Source: Trebouxia sp. TZW2008
Lineage: Eukaryota; Chlorophyta; Trebouxiophyceae; Trebouxiales; Trebouxiaceae
Assembly: GCA_002118135.1 (NCBI GenBank)
Contig: BDIU01000154.1
Coordinates: 165-64,164 of the forward strand
Reading direction: 5' to 3'
DNA: 64,000 bases
Positions 36,358 to 54,100 of the stretch are shown piece after piece. The position numbers and the translations under genes are program-made. The notes below the pieces were generated by a model that saw only the letters and a program-made list of their open reading frames with translations, was not told the origin of the DNA and searched no databases. The first letter of the stretch is position 1. Every line of letters begins with the position of its first letter.

Positions 36358-39300
36358 TCAATGCTCAGTGCCTGAGTCCAACACAGGAGAGGGAATGCCC
36401 AAAGCATTGGAGAAAACCCAGGATGATCTGACCAACTGCCCCTGCGTCCTTTCACTGAGGTGCCGGATGTTGGCAAGCTGGCTATCTAAGCTTTTGCTTT
36501 GCTTTGAAAGTGCTGCAGTGTCCATGACCAGAGCCTGCAGCAGGGTTCAATAGATTTCAGGCTGATACAGCAGGCGCATAAAAAGTGCATTATTGTGCAC
36601 CCTTCAGGTGCTGCTGCTGCGTGCTGTTGCATGACCTCTTCATGTGTCAGGCTGAACAGTGCCAACTATTGAAGGGACGCAGATGGATAGGAAGCAGAAC
36701 TGGCTGCACACTTGGATCACAAAGCTATAATGCTCTCAAGAACAAGCAAATTACAGGCTCACTACAGCTGGAAGTAAGCCGAAGAGCTCAGCAATCAAAG
36801 TAATGGCCAGTAGGCTCAATTTGTACATCACTTGCTTACCCTGATTATGTCCTCCACGGACTGTGCATGCCTGGTCTGGTTCTTTGACGTACTTGTCACC
36901 TGCAATGTGCCAAACATTTCTGAAGCTGGCTTTGTAGAAGAGAGTGCCCGTCTTGACAGAATCACAGGTGTGACATGACCTAGCAAAGTCTGTGCAACGC
37001 TAATCAAAGCATCCTATGCATTTGTGGTTTGAGACATGCTCAATGCTGTATCAGCAAGATCTGACTTTGTACACAAGTAGGAGGTAGGAAGTGATATCAA
37101 TGTGTCTGCTCCTGAGGTTTTGTTACACAACATCAAGATGAGGCACATGCCTTTTCTTGCAGCGCTTTGAGTTGAGACTGTAGTGGAGGCATGCGCTCCA
37201 GCTGCTCCAGGCGCTGCTCCTGCTGATCTCTGGCGTCATCAGCACTCCTGCACCACTGAGCCAGCTGGCGTACATCTTCTGCCAGGGTGCTGGCGCTGAC
37301 TGCCACTGCAGAGGTGAGAGTGGAGGCTGACTCTCCCTCTGAAAGAACCAGATGCAGCAGTTGGTGGGAATGCAGCTTGACACAGACGTAGCAGCCTCAG
37401 CAGTGTCGACTGCGCCCACTGTACTCTGTGCGGGATTGTGCGGCATATGCATCAGTTTAGGTGTGAGAGGCGTCGCAGATACTCTTGTGCCCAAGTGACC
37501 TTTGAGTCCCAAAGCACCAGATGCATCAGTTGGTTCTGCTGCTGGAGGGAACCTGCTGAGCAGCAAAGATGAGAGCAGCCATTGTTCTTGCTTGATAACT
37601 TGCCTTGGCAGGCTTTACCCCTGGCTGTTATGTTTGCACCCTGACATGCCTGATTGCCTTCCCGCAAAGCAGCAAGAGAACGAGTGCAAAAATCAGCCTT
37701 TTTGTGCACACTTGAATGACAGCAAAGACTACATCTGCTGCCATCTGACACCTGACCCTCTGCAAACACAGCTCAAGTTGCCTGAGCATTGACACTTGCT
37801 TCAAAGGGTCCTGGAAGCTGCATGACACACGGCAGCAGTGTTGTGGTGTTGGGCTGGGCAGACCTTGACGCAGCTGGGCAATGTCAGAGCGCAGGGACAG
37901 CATGTCCTTGTATATGAGCCCACCCTGCTCCCTAGCGCTCTCCCTCAGCCGCTGTGCAACAATGCGCTCCACAATAGGAGGCACCAAGCTGTCTATCATG
38001 TCTCGTGCCATGCGCTCGCAGGACTCCTGCAGTTACATTATGGTGCTGAGCACCACAGCAAGCATGCAGCATATCAGCTAGGTGTCTTGCCACCACTAAA
38101 CAGTTGCAGTGCCTTAACGAGGATTGCAACTACCGATGCTTCTCAGCGCATGCAGATGCTTTGCTATGCCCTGGGAATTGGCTGTGCTACAGCACGCAAA
38201 GCGTGATTGTGGTGTGTGCATGCACTGTCCTTTCAAACTCATGCATATGTCTACCGCTTGTGATCCGCCACAACCAGCGTTGCAGGTAGTTTCACAGGCA
38301 CATGCAGTGGCGATCATATCACACCTGCATATTGGCCTGTGAGTCAGCCACAGCTTTGTGAGCAATCTGCTCAGCCATGTCCTGTCCACGCAACTCTGCT
38401 TTACTGATGGACTTGGCATGCTGCTGATAGTGCTCCTCAATGCTACTCTCCATTTGCTTGGTTTGCAGAGTCTGTGCATGAGCAGACTCAGACGCCAGCT
38501 GGGCAGAAGCTGCTTGACGCTGCTCCAGAACCTCAAGCTTTGAGTTGAGTCGCGCACATTGATCATGCGTGCTGTTCTGAGCGTGAGCCTGAAAGAAGTT
38601 CGACCATGATCAGATTTGGCTGTGACATACAACTGACCAAGGACTTGGCCAAGACATACAGCTGACAAAAAGCTTGGCTGTAACACACAGCTGACAGAAA
38701 ATTTGGCTGTGACATATAGCTGACAAAAGGCTGCAAAAGCTGGTGGACTGAAGTCGAAGCACATTAATGCCGGATTGTATTGATGCATCAGACCTGATTG
38801 CCTTGCAATGTGGCATAGGCGTGGTCATAGCGCTGCTGCATGTCTGCCATTTTGCGTGTGGTGTCATGGCGAATCTCATTGAGAGCTGCTGCCAAGCTGT
38901 CCCTTTCATGCTTCACTGACTCTGTGAGAAAGCACAGGTGCTTACAAGGCTGCATTGCTGCGCTGCATGTCAGAATCAGCAGTAGCATTTACATGATGCC
39001 TCACCAAGCTCTTCAAGAAGCGCATCTGACAAGGTCAAGAAACCTTTCTGCAGAGCATTGACCTGCAGCACGGGGGTGCAGGAGGTGTCAGACAGTTCTG
39101 ACTGTGCACCAAGCAAAGCTCAAGGTTCAGTATGTCACCTGGACTGACAAATATTGAACAGCCTGTATAGACTCAAACTCTGCCACACCCTTTGACTGAT
39201 GCTGCAGCGTCTGCACACGCAAGACCACTTCAAGGCAATCTACACACTTGAAGGCGTCATCATGAGCATCACATTCGCCAAGCTTGCCTTCAAAGTGTCC

Positions 39301-39490
39301 TTAAGATTGTGCAGGACCTTGCCTCCATAGGCTTTCCCTCGGTAAACTGGCACCTGCGAACGCGCAACAGCTTCCTGCTGCTGCTGACGGATCGTGACAC
39401 ACCACATACTGCTGAAGATCACCCGAGCAGGCTTACCAGACTCCGAAGCGTTCCATAAGGGTCGACTTCAGGTTTAGGTGCAAACGCCAT
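36358..39490 (-). CDS. Coiled-coil protein, unrecognised
   Basis: The start at 39490 gives MAFAPKPEVDPYGTLRSL (donor at 39437). Later exon blocks read PVYRGKAYGGKVLHNLKD (39353), then CVDCLEVVLRVQTLQHQSKG and FESIQAVQYLSVQ (39320-39140), LQKGFLTLSDALLEEL (39060), KHERDSLAAALNEIRHDTTR (38930), EQRQAASAQLASESAHAQ (38590-38325), MARDMIDSLVPPIVERIVAQ (38030), AEDVRQLAQWCRSADD plus a Gln/Glu/Leu coil (37340), SKNQTRHAQSVEDIIR (36900), and the last exon ALVMDTAALSKQSKSLDSQL (about 36540) ending NALGIPSPVLDSGTEH at 36358. Heptad-rich helices dominate, suggesting a cytoskeletal, centriolar or Golgi tether. The family is not identified. The block near 39330 needs a one-base frame change to connect. 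Confidence 0.6.
38605..38740. repeat. Four-copy repeat of about 33 bp in the coiled-coil gene
   Basis: TGACA-A-A-CTGAC--A--CTTGGC occurs four times between 38625 and 38735, inside the intron between the exons at 38790 and 38590. Confidence 0.75.
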
Positions 39491-40155
39491 CAGACGCTGC
39501 AGGGCTAGCGTGAAACGGTCTCGCACAGAAAGATCTATCTATGTCTTTCAAGCAAAGGTTATTCCATCATAGCATGCCCTTGCCGCATCCGCCTTTGCGC
39601 CAAACAACAAGCTGTGAGATTGTGTCGATTGATGACCTTCTCTCGCGGAAATGCTATTATGTCCCTGAATACAAAGGCTGTTTCGACATCCTCTGATTGC
39701 GATTCGGCAAGTCACACAGTCGCTATGTCCTCAGCGAGTCGAGAGCAAGTTGTCGAATGGTCGAATACACACGGCTGCCTAGTAATAATCGGTTGATGCG
39801 CTCGCGAAGTTTGCGTTCGCCATGCTCTGCTCCGTGCCCTGACTTTCACATATCAGCCGAGACTTTGGCATGTCCTTAGCGTGCGGGCAAGTAGCTAGGC
39901 ACCTTGCATCGCGTTCCCTGCTCGCGTCACCTGCACTGAGTCACGTCGCATCGATCACCGCACGGTCCCAGACTATTCGATCACTAGCAGGCAGGTCCAT
40001 TGAGCTTCGAACGCTTCGCCGTGAGGCAATATCATGCTTGACGCCGTATGCATATATGAGCAGGCATCTTACGCCCTGCATTCCGTAAACCCACGGTCCC
40101 GCATAGCAACTGGCGTCCAGTGAGCTGTGCACAACGGTCTGCAACCCTAAGCGCC
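39491..40155. promoter_or_regulatory. CpG-rich divergent region, coiled-coil gene / NIT2
   Basis: This is among the most CpG-dense stretches of the window, lying between two divergent gene starts. It probably contains both promoters. The short open frames here look like noise from GC content. Confidence 0.5.
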
Positions 40156-41822
40156 ATGTCCGCTGAAGCACCGAAGCAGGTTCCTACCCCGAAAGCCCAA
40201 CAGGCGCGATTGGCTTGCTCGTCCTCGCCATACTATCACGATTAAGCAAACTCAATCCATGTAGCTGACTTCCATATATGGCTTGGTGCAGGTCAAGCTT
40301 GCACTGTGTCAGCATGCAGTCTCTTCAGATAAGGAGAAGAACATCCACACAGCACAACAAGCCATCAAGGTACATGACATTACCGTGATTGCTGCTTGTC
40401 AAAGCAGCTGAGGTAAATCTCAATATATTATATTAATAAATATACATAATATACAACAAATAATGTTTAATCAACACATCATATATAATCTACATAAAAG
40501 CCTGGTGTATGCATGACAGGAAGCTGCCCAAGCAGGTGCCAAACTTGTGGTGTTGCCAGAAATGTGGAACTGCCCATACTCAAATGAAAGCTTCCCAAAG
40601 TATGCAGAGGATATTGATGCTGGCCAGTCCAAATCAGTTTCTGCGATGTCAAGTTCAGCAAAAGAGCACAAAGTCACTCTAGTAGCCGGCTCTATACCAG
40701 AAAGCAGCAATGGCAAACTGTACAATACATGCTGTATCTTTGATGACGAAGGCAACCTTCTAGCCAAGCACCGCAAGGTACGCCTGCCACGCTCTTGCAT
40801 GCCTTGTGCCCTTGCATCATCACGAAAAAGCTCTGATTCCGCCAAGTAGCAAGCTGAGGCATATCTTCTGAAACCTTGTGAACAAGCTGTTTACTGCAAG
40901 TCAATTGCCCAACACTCACAGTCTGATGCAGGTTACAGCGTATATCTTGTGCAGCATAGTCCTTTTGACAAATGTACAGCTGAGTTGTAGTGATGCGTTC
41001 AATGTGCTGCAGGTGCACCTCTTTGACATTGACATACCTGGCAAAGTAACATTCAAAGAATCAGAAACCTTGACTCAGGGTGAAACCTTCACAGTTGTAG
41101 ACACTCCAGCGTGTCGCTTGGGAATTGGGATCTGCTATGACCTGCGCTTTCCTGAGCTAGCTATGGTCTATGCACAGCGAGGTGTTCAGTTGATTGTGTA
41201 TCCAGGTGACAGCATCATTCACTGTTGTGCAGCATTGAGCCAGTCTTGAGTGTATTATATTCACTGTGATCAGTACAATAGGCTTGAAGCATGTGTGTTC
41301 CTGTTCCTACTGTGTGTTTGTAATCACAACCTGTCATTGCAGCAATTTGCTTGCATCTGATAAGCTTGCTTTGAGCATTGTGCAGTGCAGGGACATGAGC
41401 TTGGTTCTGGCCAGCCAATGATTTCAATGAGGTCATTGCTATACCCCTCATATGTTGCTGCATGCCCTGGTCTTATTAGAGATTGTGTGGCCCATCACCT
41501 GACTTACTATGCTGCAGGCGCCTTCAATATGACAACTGGTCCAGCTCACTGGGAGTTACTACAGAAGGCCAGGGCAGTGGACAATCAGCTGTACATTGCA
41601 ACATGTTCACCTGCTCGGGATGAAGGTGCAGGGTACACAGCCTGGGGTCATTCAATGGTCATTGACCCCTTTGCAGCCATCATTGCTCAAACAGAGGAAA
41701 AGGCAGGCATTGTACATGCTGAGCTTGACTTTGAACAGGTTGACCAGCGGCGCCAGAACATGCCTTTGTTCAATCAGAAACGATTTGACCTGTATGCTCT
41801 AGTAGATAAGACCCTACAGTAA
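40156..41822 (+). CDS. NIT2: Omega-amidase NIT2, nitrilase superfamily
   Basis: The protein hydrolyses alpha-ketoglutaramate and alpha-ketosuccinamate, a metabolite-repair step of glutamine and asparagine transamination, in cytosol or organelles. Exon 1 starts at 40156 (donor probably near 40179); exons 40292-40369, 40520-40777, 41013-41205 and 41518-41822 join in phase. The nitrilase triad is visible: Glu in [14 protein letters not shown], Lys in [17 protein letters not shown], Cys in [14 protein letters not shown]. Also typical are [11 protein letters not shown] and [20 protein letters not shown]. The length of about 285 residues fits NIT2. The first intron ends in TGCAG but its donor (GTTCCT) is weak. 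The next intron is AT-rich (40424-40500), unlike the rest of the window. TGTAA lies near 42177. Confidence 0.93.
40415..40505. other. AT-rich intron segment
   Basis: About 90 bp composed mainly of ATATA/TAATA words sits within the second intron of NIT2 in an otherwise GC-balanced region. It is probably a simple-sequence expansion. Confidence 0.6.
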
Positions 41823-42449
41823 TGTGGAACAGCAGTTTGGCACAGCAGTGTGGCACAGTAGAGCACATGTGCTGTTGCAGCAAGCTAGATGCTAGCATAG
41901 AAATGCTTAGAAGCCTAATTTTGCTGCCAAAATCTTTTGGAAACGAGGTTTGAGCGTGCGCGCCCTGGAACCTCTGATGATTGGTCACAGCTCGACGATA
42001 AGATTGATGACTGGCGCATGTCAAAAATCTGATCATCATATGATGGTCTTGACTGGCAGTGTATGTCACATGACAGAACCGTAACGTCATGACCCATGAT
42101 CAAAACATGTGCACGCATGCAGCAGTTTGCACATGATGAGATTGTGCTCTCCATCCACCAAGTCGCCCTCCCTTTGACTGTAATGCTCTGCGCAGCAACA
42201 CAATCAAGTAAAAGTATGCTTTGGTAACAAGGGCAATAGCCCTACTGACAGGGACAAAGGAGTCCCAATCCAAATTCCCTTGTCCCTAGGCAGCGTGCAC
42301 AGGTAGGTGAAGCCTTTTGGAGTCTGCGCCGCTTCCATAGTCCGACAGGCACGCACGTCAACTTTGGACTTATTGCAACATTTGGGGTGATTTTTTGTGA
42401 GCCTTCCGTAGGGTCGTCGTCTCCGTTTGTTCACCAGCCCGCGGTCGCA

Positions 42450-48226
<5,777 letters not shown>

Positions 48227-48554
48227 ACCAATCAGACCTCAAAGAATGATAGAACAGTGAAGTACTTGAGTCACACACAAGTAGATAGTTGATTTGAGTG
48301 TTCAGTGTAGGGTCGCAGTGAGAGTTGCACAAGCGAAGTTTAGACAATATCATGCATTGACTGGCCCCTCAGGCAAGTTGATATATATGCTAAGCTTAGT
48401 TCTGTTGTCTGTGGAGCAAAGTTGGCATCTGGATATGTCATTGCTGTTGTGCCAAGTTTAATGAATTATCAGGAACAATCATGCTACGTGCTTTCATGCA
48501 GGCACCTGTGTATCGCAACATATGTGCATACTCGTACCATCAGGGCAGTAGAAT

Positions 48555-49627
48555 GTGTCAGCAAACAGAATGGAAATTCCACAGGAGTACCATTGCTATG
48601 GCAGCTCATGTAAGCATTGCAAGTGTGGGACGCCTGTGCAATTTGTGCACCAGAATTTGCATGAACAAATTGAGATGAGGCATCAACGTTCCTACTGTGC
48701 CAGGGCAGGGGCAGGGCTAGTTCTGATTACGAGATGCTACTATGAAAACAACGCAGCTGCAGGTCAAACCACGAGCGACTGTGTTGTCAGGACTCAGATC
48801 GGCAGAACCAGCATGCCTACAACACCCAGGCGGACGAGTACAAGTGCACACACCTCAAGCCCTGCACATTCGTTGGTTGGCCGCTCTGTTGCGATCCCCT
48901 CAGACATCTTTAAGGAAGACAAGCAGCAATACACAGGAAAAGTCACCGGCACGCCTCGGCGGAAAAATGCTGTGTATGTCACAGTAGATCAAGACAACAC
49001 AAAGTACTGGTTCCCAGCCGATCAGGTTGCACAGTGGATTGTGGGAGAAGCAACAAGCCCAACAACACCTCTGAAATCTAAGAGTGTGCGCAGCAAAAGT
49101 AGAACAAGTGCAGCTGACAGCGGCACTGTAGCCTCCAGTCAGCTGCAGAATATCAGGCCGAATAGGCAACTCAGCGCAATTTCTGATCAGCCGGCAACAG
49201 ACAGTAGTCAACAGCCGCTGGCAGCTGATGCTGCAAGCTCTCATCCAGACCGCCCTGAAGAATTCACAGAAACAATTGAAGGCTTGGTGAGAATAGTTGG
49301 CATGTGCCAATCGTTCTTGAAATGCAGCATTATCAGAAGGTCCTCAATTTACTTACATCTGCTGCAGGCAGCCACAAGTGCAGAGGAGATACAGGTCATC
49401 AAGCAGGGTGGTTTTCAAGTCAGATGTAAGCATGCAAGTCATTGCTGCTTCCACAGCTGGCCAATGGTGACCAGCTCAGTTTTTGCCTCTGACTGCATAT
49501 GCCTTTGACTGCAGGGATGTACCTTGTTGCAGCTTTGGCAACATTCCTGGGTATCACAGCTTTGGCGTTTATACTTCCAAGGCATTTAGCTGGCAGTCAA
49601 ACGCTTTCTCAAACACCAGAGTTGTGA
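48555..49627 (+). CDS. Tudor-like domain protein with C-terminal membrane anchor
   Basis: I do not recognise a named family. Exons 48555-49286, 49367-49425 and 49515-49627 join in phase. After a Ser/Thr-rich segment (MPTTPRRTSTSAHTSSP; a start at this Met, 48813, is also possible) comes a compact region: LVGRSVAIPSDIFKEDKQQY, TGKVTGTPRRKNAVYV and KYWFPADQVAQWIV. Its pattern of short strands with Tyr/Trp/Phe resembles Tudor/PWWP-like barrels. A long Ser-rich linker follows, then the last exon MYLVAALATFLGITALAFIL, a single transmembrane helix about 14 residues from the end. This predicts a tail-anchored protein of the ER, mitochondrial or plastid surface. Function unknown. Confidence 0.55.
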
Positions 49628-50439
49628 CAGTTGACAAGGTTCTGACATTTGGTCTAGTCAGCAAATTTTGATCAATTGCGACTTGTTGCTTACATGCTTG
49701 TTTGCGCAGCTGTGCTGATGATTATGCTCATGACTTGCCCTTGTTCTGGTATGTTGCTGTTCAGTGGGCTGTGTGTTGCTGCTTGTCAATTTTGTTGCTG
49801 TTGTACAGCTAAGTCATGTACATGAGTATCTGCCTTATGCAAGCTTTTGCTTGTGTAAGATGCGGTCGTCATGCGCATCTGTCGTCAGGTTTCTGCTGCT
49901 CGTCTGAATTGCGCCGGGGTTCGTGCACTGTTGTGAGGCACGCAACATTGGCCACAGTAATTTGCCTGTTTCACAGGCACTGCTGGTCTCCTCTGTTCAT
50001 TCACTGTTTTTCTGTCAAGCATTGACATGCAGTGTGTGTCTGCCAAGCTGTTATACAGCGCTTTCTGGGAATCAGGCACATGATGTGGGTGGCATGGCGC
50101 GAATTCATCATGCAAGTCTCTCGTGCAGTCAGGCTCTAGTGCTACGCAGCAATAGTATCTCTGTTTACAGCACACAGCCGTTGAGGGTTTTCGATGCACG
50201 TGTATCACATTGGTGCAACTAGGTGCACTTGTATGCTGGCAGGGCAGCTGTGAGCAGCGGTTTGACAAAGTGCAGGTCTTTCTAACAACCTTCCTTGGGC
50301 TGCTCACAGATGTTGCTTTCTGCAAATCAGGTGCCAGGCTGCTCTTGACAAGAGTGACGACAGTACACTACATTAAAGGTTATATTGCAGTCTGTCTGCA
50401 GGGCTGCAGTGTGAGCATTGTGAAAGCAACAAACCGGCA
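49628..50439. other. No supported gene
   Basis: TGTAA near 49854 may end the preceding gene. A 146-codon minus-strand frame (49885-50325) is rich in Cys and His without domain pattern and looks fortuitous. Nothing else is supported. Confidence 0.4.
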
Positions 50440-51180
50440 CAAGGACAAGCTTATGATCTGACAAGCGCCCTGTGTTTGTGCAAAGCGCATGCTCATGAGC
50501 CCTTGCATCTTGGGTGCCAGATCATGCAGAGCCAGAATCTGGAGAAGACTGATCTGAATCTGTGTGTGTGCTCTTCCCCTTTGAAGACTTGGATCGCTTT
50601 CTATCAGAGCCTGCACGATTGCAGCACCTTGAGAACTTGCAGTCAAAAAATTGACAGCTGCATGAGGCAAAATTTGCCAGGGCTGCGTTGTGCAATGACT
50701 TGAAACAGTATGGCCGAAGGCAGGCAACATAGTCTAAGTCAGAACATGTCTTCAGATTTGCCACCCAGAGGTGTTGTTGACAGATGCAAAGCAGACCAAG
50801 GCAAGCTAGGGTGCCGATCATGCATTTTGAGCATCATCAAAATGTTGGACAGGACCCTAAGTGTCTGTCTGTGGGCAATATGTACAAATGTTTTCAAATG
50901 CAGCATGCTGTGCAGTGGCAACTGCTGAGCAAGCAAGGGACATGATGTTTGCCATGACAGACAATCACACATCTGGAGAGCGCTGGAGGGCGTGCCCAGC
51001 TGCTGCCAGAAAATGACGGCTTCACATGGTGTGCAAAGAAGTTCTTGTTGGTGAACGGCTGCATACGCAGGAAGTTGAACTGGCCCTTCAGGTCTTCAAT
51101 GCCGCTGCCCGCAGGAGTGCCAGTCACGCACCACACATGCCAGTCATGGCAGCAGCACTCATGTGAGCAGACCAGAGCTG
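50440..51180 (-). pseudogene. SNF2-family helicase fragment (SHPRH-like)
   Basis: A minus-strand block at about 51170-50995 reads [20 protein letters not shown] and FNFLRMQPFTNKNFFAHHV, which matches the SNF2 ATPase segment around the motif-III VTGTP, with the spacing of SHPRH/RAD16-type E3 helicases. A second open block at about 50595-50440 (SLLQILALHDLAPKM) may correspond to the SHPRH helical linker. No Walker A, DEAH, RING or C-terminal helicase motif is visible nearby, and the space upstream is occupied by the TGH gene in the same orientation. It is therefore probably a displaced gene fragment. The VTGTP part is firm, the second block weak. Confidence 0.5.
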
Positions 51181-54100
51181 ACCTGAGCGTCTACTGTCCT
51201 TCTCCTTCTTCTGCTTTTTCCTGCGCAGCTTCTCTTTGCTGTTGTCCTTGTGCTTGTGCTTTTTCTGCTTCTTGGAGCTGCGATGCTCTTTTGCCTCCCT
51301 GCTGCCATTCAAAGGCACAGCACTGGGTCGCTGCAAAGTCACATCTGATAGCTGTCCAGGATTCATTTGCTCAGCAGCCATCTGCCCTTGTTGCTGCTGC
51401 TGCTGCTGCAGCAGGCTTTCATGAGGCTGCTGTATGGCTCGTGACTGCTGATGCTGCTGCTGCTGATTAGGCTCATTCAGCAGTGGCTCTGCCTGGTGCT
51501 GTCCTGCGTCTAAGCGTTTGTGAACTGATGTGTGGTGCTGCTGTCTCTGCTGCTGCTGCTGTTTCTGCTGCTGCTGTTGATGGCTCATGCCCTGCTCACG
51601 AACCTGACCAGCTGCATGTGCTTGTGGAAGTGGGGCACTTGATGCAGCAGCTGGTGCAGTGGCTGTTGCAGCAGCTGTTGTGGCTTTGCTGACAGCTGCA
51701 GAAAGGTTTCCAGCGTCGGGCTCTTCTTCCTCTTCTGATGTGCTGTCACTGTCCTCAAAGATGGCTTTGAACAGGTCAACAGGCTTCTCAAGCGCCATTT
51801 GCTCTTGCTCTGCACAAAGAAAACATGCTTGTCTTCCTGGCATGCAAGTATACCTAAGAGGCACACTCCATGCAAGCAGGCATGCAGGCATGCAACTGGT
51901 GTTGATCAGATCACAAAGCTTCTCTGATGCCTGCGTGCCAAAGCAGCTGTGTGCACTGCTTGGCAGTGCAACAATGTGCATCTTTTCTGTGTGCAGTGAC
52001 GTAAATCAGAAGCAATCATGCAAATTAGCTGAAGGTCTAGATGAAAGCAGGACTGTCTTCATTGTCCAACATGGCACAAAATGACGTACCTGCAGCTGTC
52101 TCTGTCTGACTGGCATCAACAGCGCTGGGCTGTTGAGGTTGCACCTCGTGATCGGCAGCCTGTTCTGAAGCAAATGCTGAACCCATTTTCATGTCTCTGC
52201 TTAGAGAGCTCAGGAAAGCATCTGCCATAGCAGCAGTACTCTGCGGCTCTGCAGATGCAGCCATAGCTGGGGCCATCAGTGGCGGCGGTGGCAGCTGCTG
52301 CTGCTGCTGAGGCTGCTGTGTCTGCTGCGACTGGGCAGGTGGTGGGGGAAGCATCTGTTGCTGCTCTTGCTGCTGTGCACCTTTGCTAGCATCACTAGCA
52401 CCAGTAGCAGCAGCTTGGTTTTGTCCTACAGCTGCCAGTGTGTCTGGTAGGGCCAGATAGTCTGTCTTGAAGCGCGACATCTGTACTGTCCTGTCAGCCT
52501 TGCCCTTGTAGGGGTCCATCACATTGAACCGCTTGCACAAGAGGGCAGCAGGTCGCCACTCCTCAACAGTGCGTGTGGGCGCTGGCCGACTGGAGGCCTG
52601 TGGTGATGCAGATGGTGGCTTGGCAGTGGCCACTGCAAGTCCACCTTCCGGGACACCCAGAACCTGTGGTGCACCACTGCTGGCAAACCGGTTTGCCATG
52701 GCTGCCACCATTGCCTGGGCTGATGCCACTGACACACCCTTGTCAGCTGCAAGGGCAGCTGCAGGGGCTCTATGCTGCAGCCCTGGCTGCAGACTGGGGC
52801 CCTGATCAGCCTCAGTAGTAACTGATGGCTGCTGAAAGTTGCTTGCCAGTAAGTTCTTCAGGCGGGATCTGTCCCCTTCAGCAATGCCAGTCAGGTTTGG
52901 CCTAGCAGACTGACTGCCAGAGGGCACAAAGCCACTGTACTGGATGGGCTCAGGAAGGGGTTGCAGCTGGGGGCCAAGCTGGGGTGCTGAGGAGGGCAGG
53001 GCAGTTTCGCCCAGCGCATTGCCCCTATCATCTGCTGAGAGTGGTGCTGAGCGGCGAGCCACAGCTGAAGCACTTTGCAGCTGGTGTGGCGAGGTTGACA
53101 GCTGCTGCAGCTTCCACGTGTAGAAAGCTGCGCCTTCGCCGCCACGCAGGAAAGCAAATGCTGGGTCAGCTGCGTTGCGTGTGCGGGCTATGTGCTCAAA
53201 GGCTGGGCCATTCTTGGAGACGTAGCGGGCGAGGGTGTTGATATTTCGCAGAGTTGTTGGGTCTGCAGGTGGAGCTGCAGGTGGAGTTGCAGCTGTAGCT
53301 TTCCTTACTGATAACCCTGCCACATCAGACGTGAAGGTTACCATCTTCCCAACACTACCTACTGTAACATTTGATGAATGACCTTGCGTGCCTTGACTCT
53401 GGATAAATAAACCCATGCAGGCAAAACTACAATGCTGTAGAGCTGTGACACGTTCTGTGTGCCATGTGTTATTCGTGCTGACCTGAGCCATACCGCCATT
53501 GCAAGACTGCAGACTTGTAGAAAGATACCATATATACGGTTTTGGCACTGTGTTCTTAACTCATGGCATATGCTTAGCAAGACAACCTCATCAGCAAACA
53601 GTACCTACAAGAGCGACGCCCGCCTCTCCTGTGCGCTGACAGTGTCACCTGATTCATGGCATTTGGCAAGCAGCTGTGCCTCTCAACAGTTTGAAGGGGC
53701 TCAAGAAAGTGATGAATTGGCTTGTACTCAGCAGGGAAAAGCAAACAGGCTCTGTGTCAGCACCCCTGACAATGCCATGGACGAAGCTGCAGAAGTTGCA
53801 GCAAAATCATGATATGCGGAAGCGGCACAGATTGGAAGGAGACGTCTTGCTACCTGTCTGAAGAGGCTCAGCAAATTGATGCACCGGCTTGTAGTCAGCA
53901 GGAACTTTTAAGGCAGGAGAAAGCTTGAAGGGTTCTGTGTCAGCACCTCTGACAAAGCCGATAACACATTTGCAGCAGAATCATGATACACAAAAGAGAC
54001 ACAGATAACAAAGAGATGTACTGCTACCTGTCTGAAGAGGCTCAAGGAAGTGATGCACCGGCTTGTAATCAGCAGGGACCTTGGGCGCAGGGAAAAGCTT

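Noticed and set aside
51045..51470. Plus-strand Cys/Ser/Ala-rich frame
   Set aside because: Antisense shadow of the TGH poly-Gln and Lys-rich last exon.
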